Assembly (NCBI RefSeq): GCF_900460245.1
Contig: NZ_UHIP01000001.1
Span: forward strand, 1,054,001 to 1,118,000
DNA length: 64,000 bases
Direction: 5' to 3'
Source: Vibrio fluvialis
GTDB lineage: Bacteria > Pseudomonadota > Gammaproteobacteria > Enterobacterales > Vibrionaceae
This document shows, in pieces, positions 63,934-64,000 of this stretch; position 1 is the stretch's first letter, and every line of letters begins with the position of its first letter. Both the position numbers and the translations under genes were made by a program. A model generated the notes under the pieces. The model saw only the letters and a program-made list of their open reading frames with translations. It was not told the DNA's origin and made no database searches.

Positions 63934-64000
63934 TCTTTATTTCTCGCTCCAAGTTCTTCGTTGCTCTCAATTTTCAAAACGCCAAGCCAAGTTTGCCATT

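Overview
The window is a 64 kb stretch of a gamma-proteobacterial chromosome, most likely a Vibrio of the V. fluvialis / V. furnissii type. That placement rests on gene content and is not proven. It carries a catechol-siderophore locus of the vibriobactin/fluvibactin style, a VceRCAB-type efflux locus, a sucrose PTS regulon, a full aryl-polyene (ape) cluster and an oppABCDF operon. I see no phage, insertion sequence, CRISPR array, tRNA or rRNA.

Layout. (1) 1-9117, siderophore locus: two FecCD permeases (the first cut by the window edge), a Fur-box-controlled TonB-dependent receptor, a free-standing aryl carrier protein, an NRPS of C(degenerate)-PCP-C build without adenylation domain, a FepC-type ATPase and an EntD-type phosphopantetheinyl transferase. 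Genes for making and activating dihydroxybenzoate must lie elsewhere. (2) 9170-11719: 6-phospho-beta-glucosidase bglA and a LacI-type repressor, with two tandem operators before bglA. (3) 12026-15396: pirin/quercetinase yhhW and the thiamine-salvage operon thiD-thiM-thiE behind a TPP riboswitch. (4) 15489-20158: a peptide/nickel-type ABC importer with a fused double ATPase, whose promoter carries a strong Zur-box match and a Fur-like palindrome. (5) 20294-25224: vceR and divergent vceC-vceA-vceB tripartite efflux pump. (6) 25418-28538: an AraC/Rob-like regulator and a ferrichrome-type siderophore receptor, each with a Fur box. (7) 28805-30749: an OmpR-type two-component system. (8) 30803-38921: the sucrose regulon (scrA, scrR, scrB, a ScrY-like porin, scrK) tied together by five LacI-type operator sites, with an EAL-domain gene inside. 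(9) 39170-39553: a small DUF486 membrane protein. (10) 39636-57765: the aryl polyene cluster, apeC to apeR in canonical order on the minus strand with an ammonia-lyase inserted between apeJ and apeK, and a divergent lipoprotein / methyltransferase / halogenase-like flavoprotein set. (11) 58317-63878: oppABCDF, with an attenuator hairpin after oppA.

The most unusual points are the split, VibF-tail-like NRPS with a stand-alone aryl carrier protein; the Zur/Fur-controlled peptide-type importer, a candidate metallophore (zincophore) uptake system; and the aryl polyene cluster combining an ammonia-lyase with a methyltransferase and a flavoprotein that keeps a halogenase-like WxWxIP motif. Operator and family assignments come from reading motifs by eye; no database search was run. 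The ape and vce gene symbols are assigned from remembered gene order and families.
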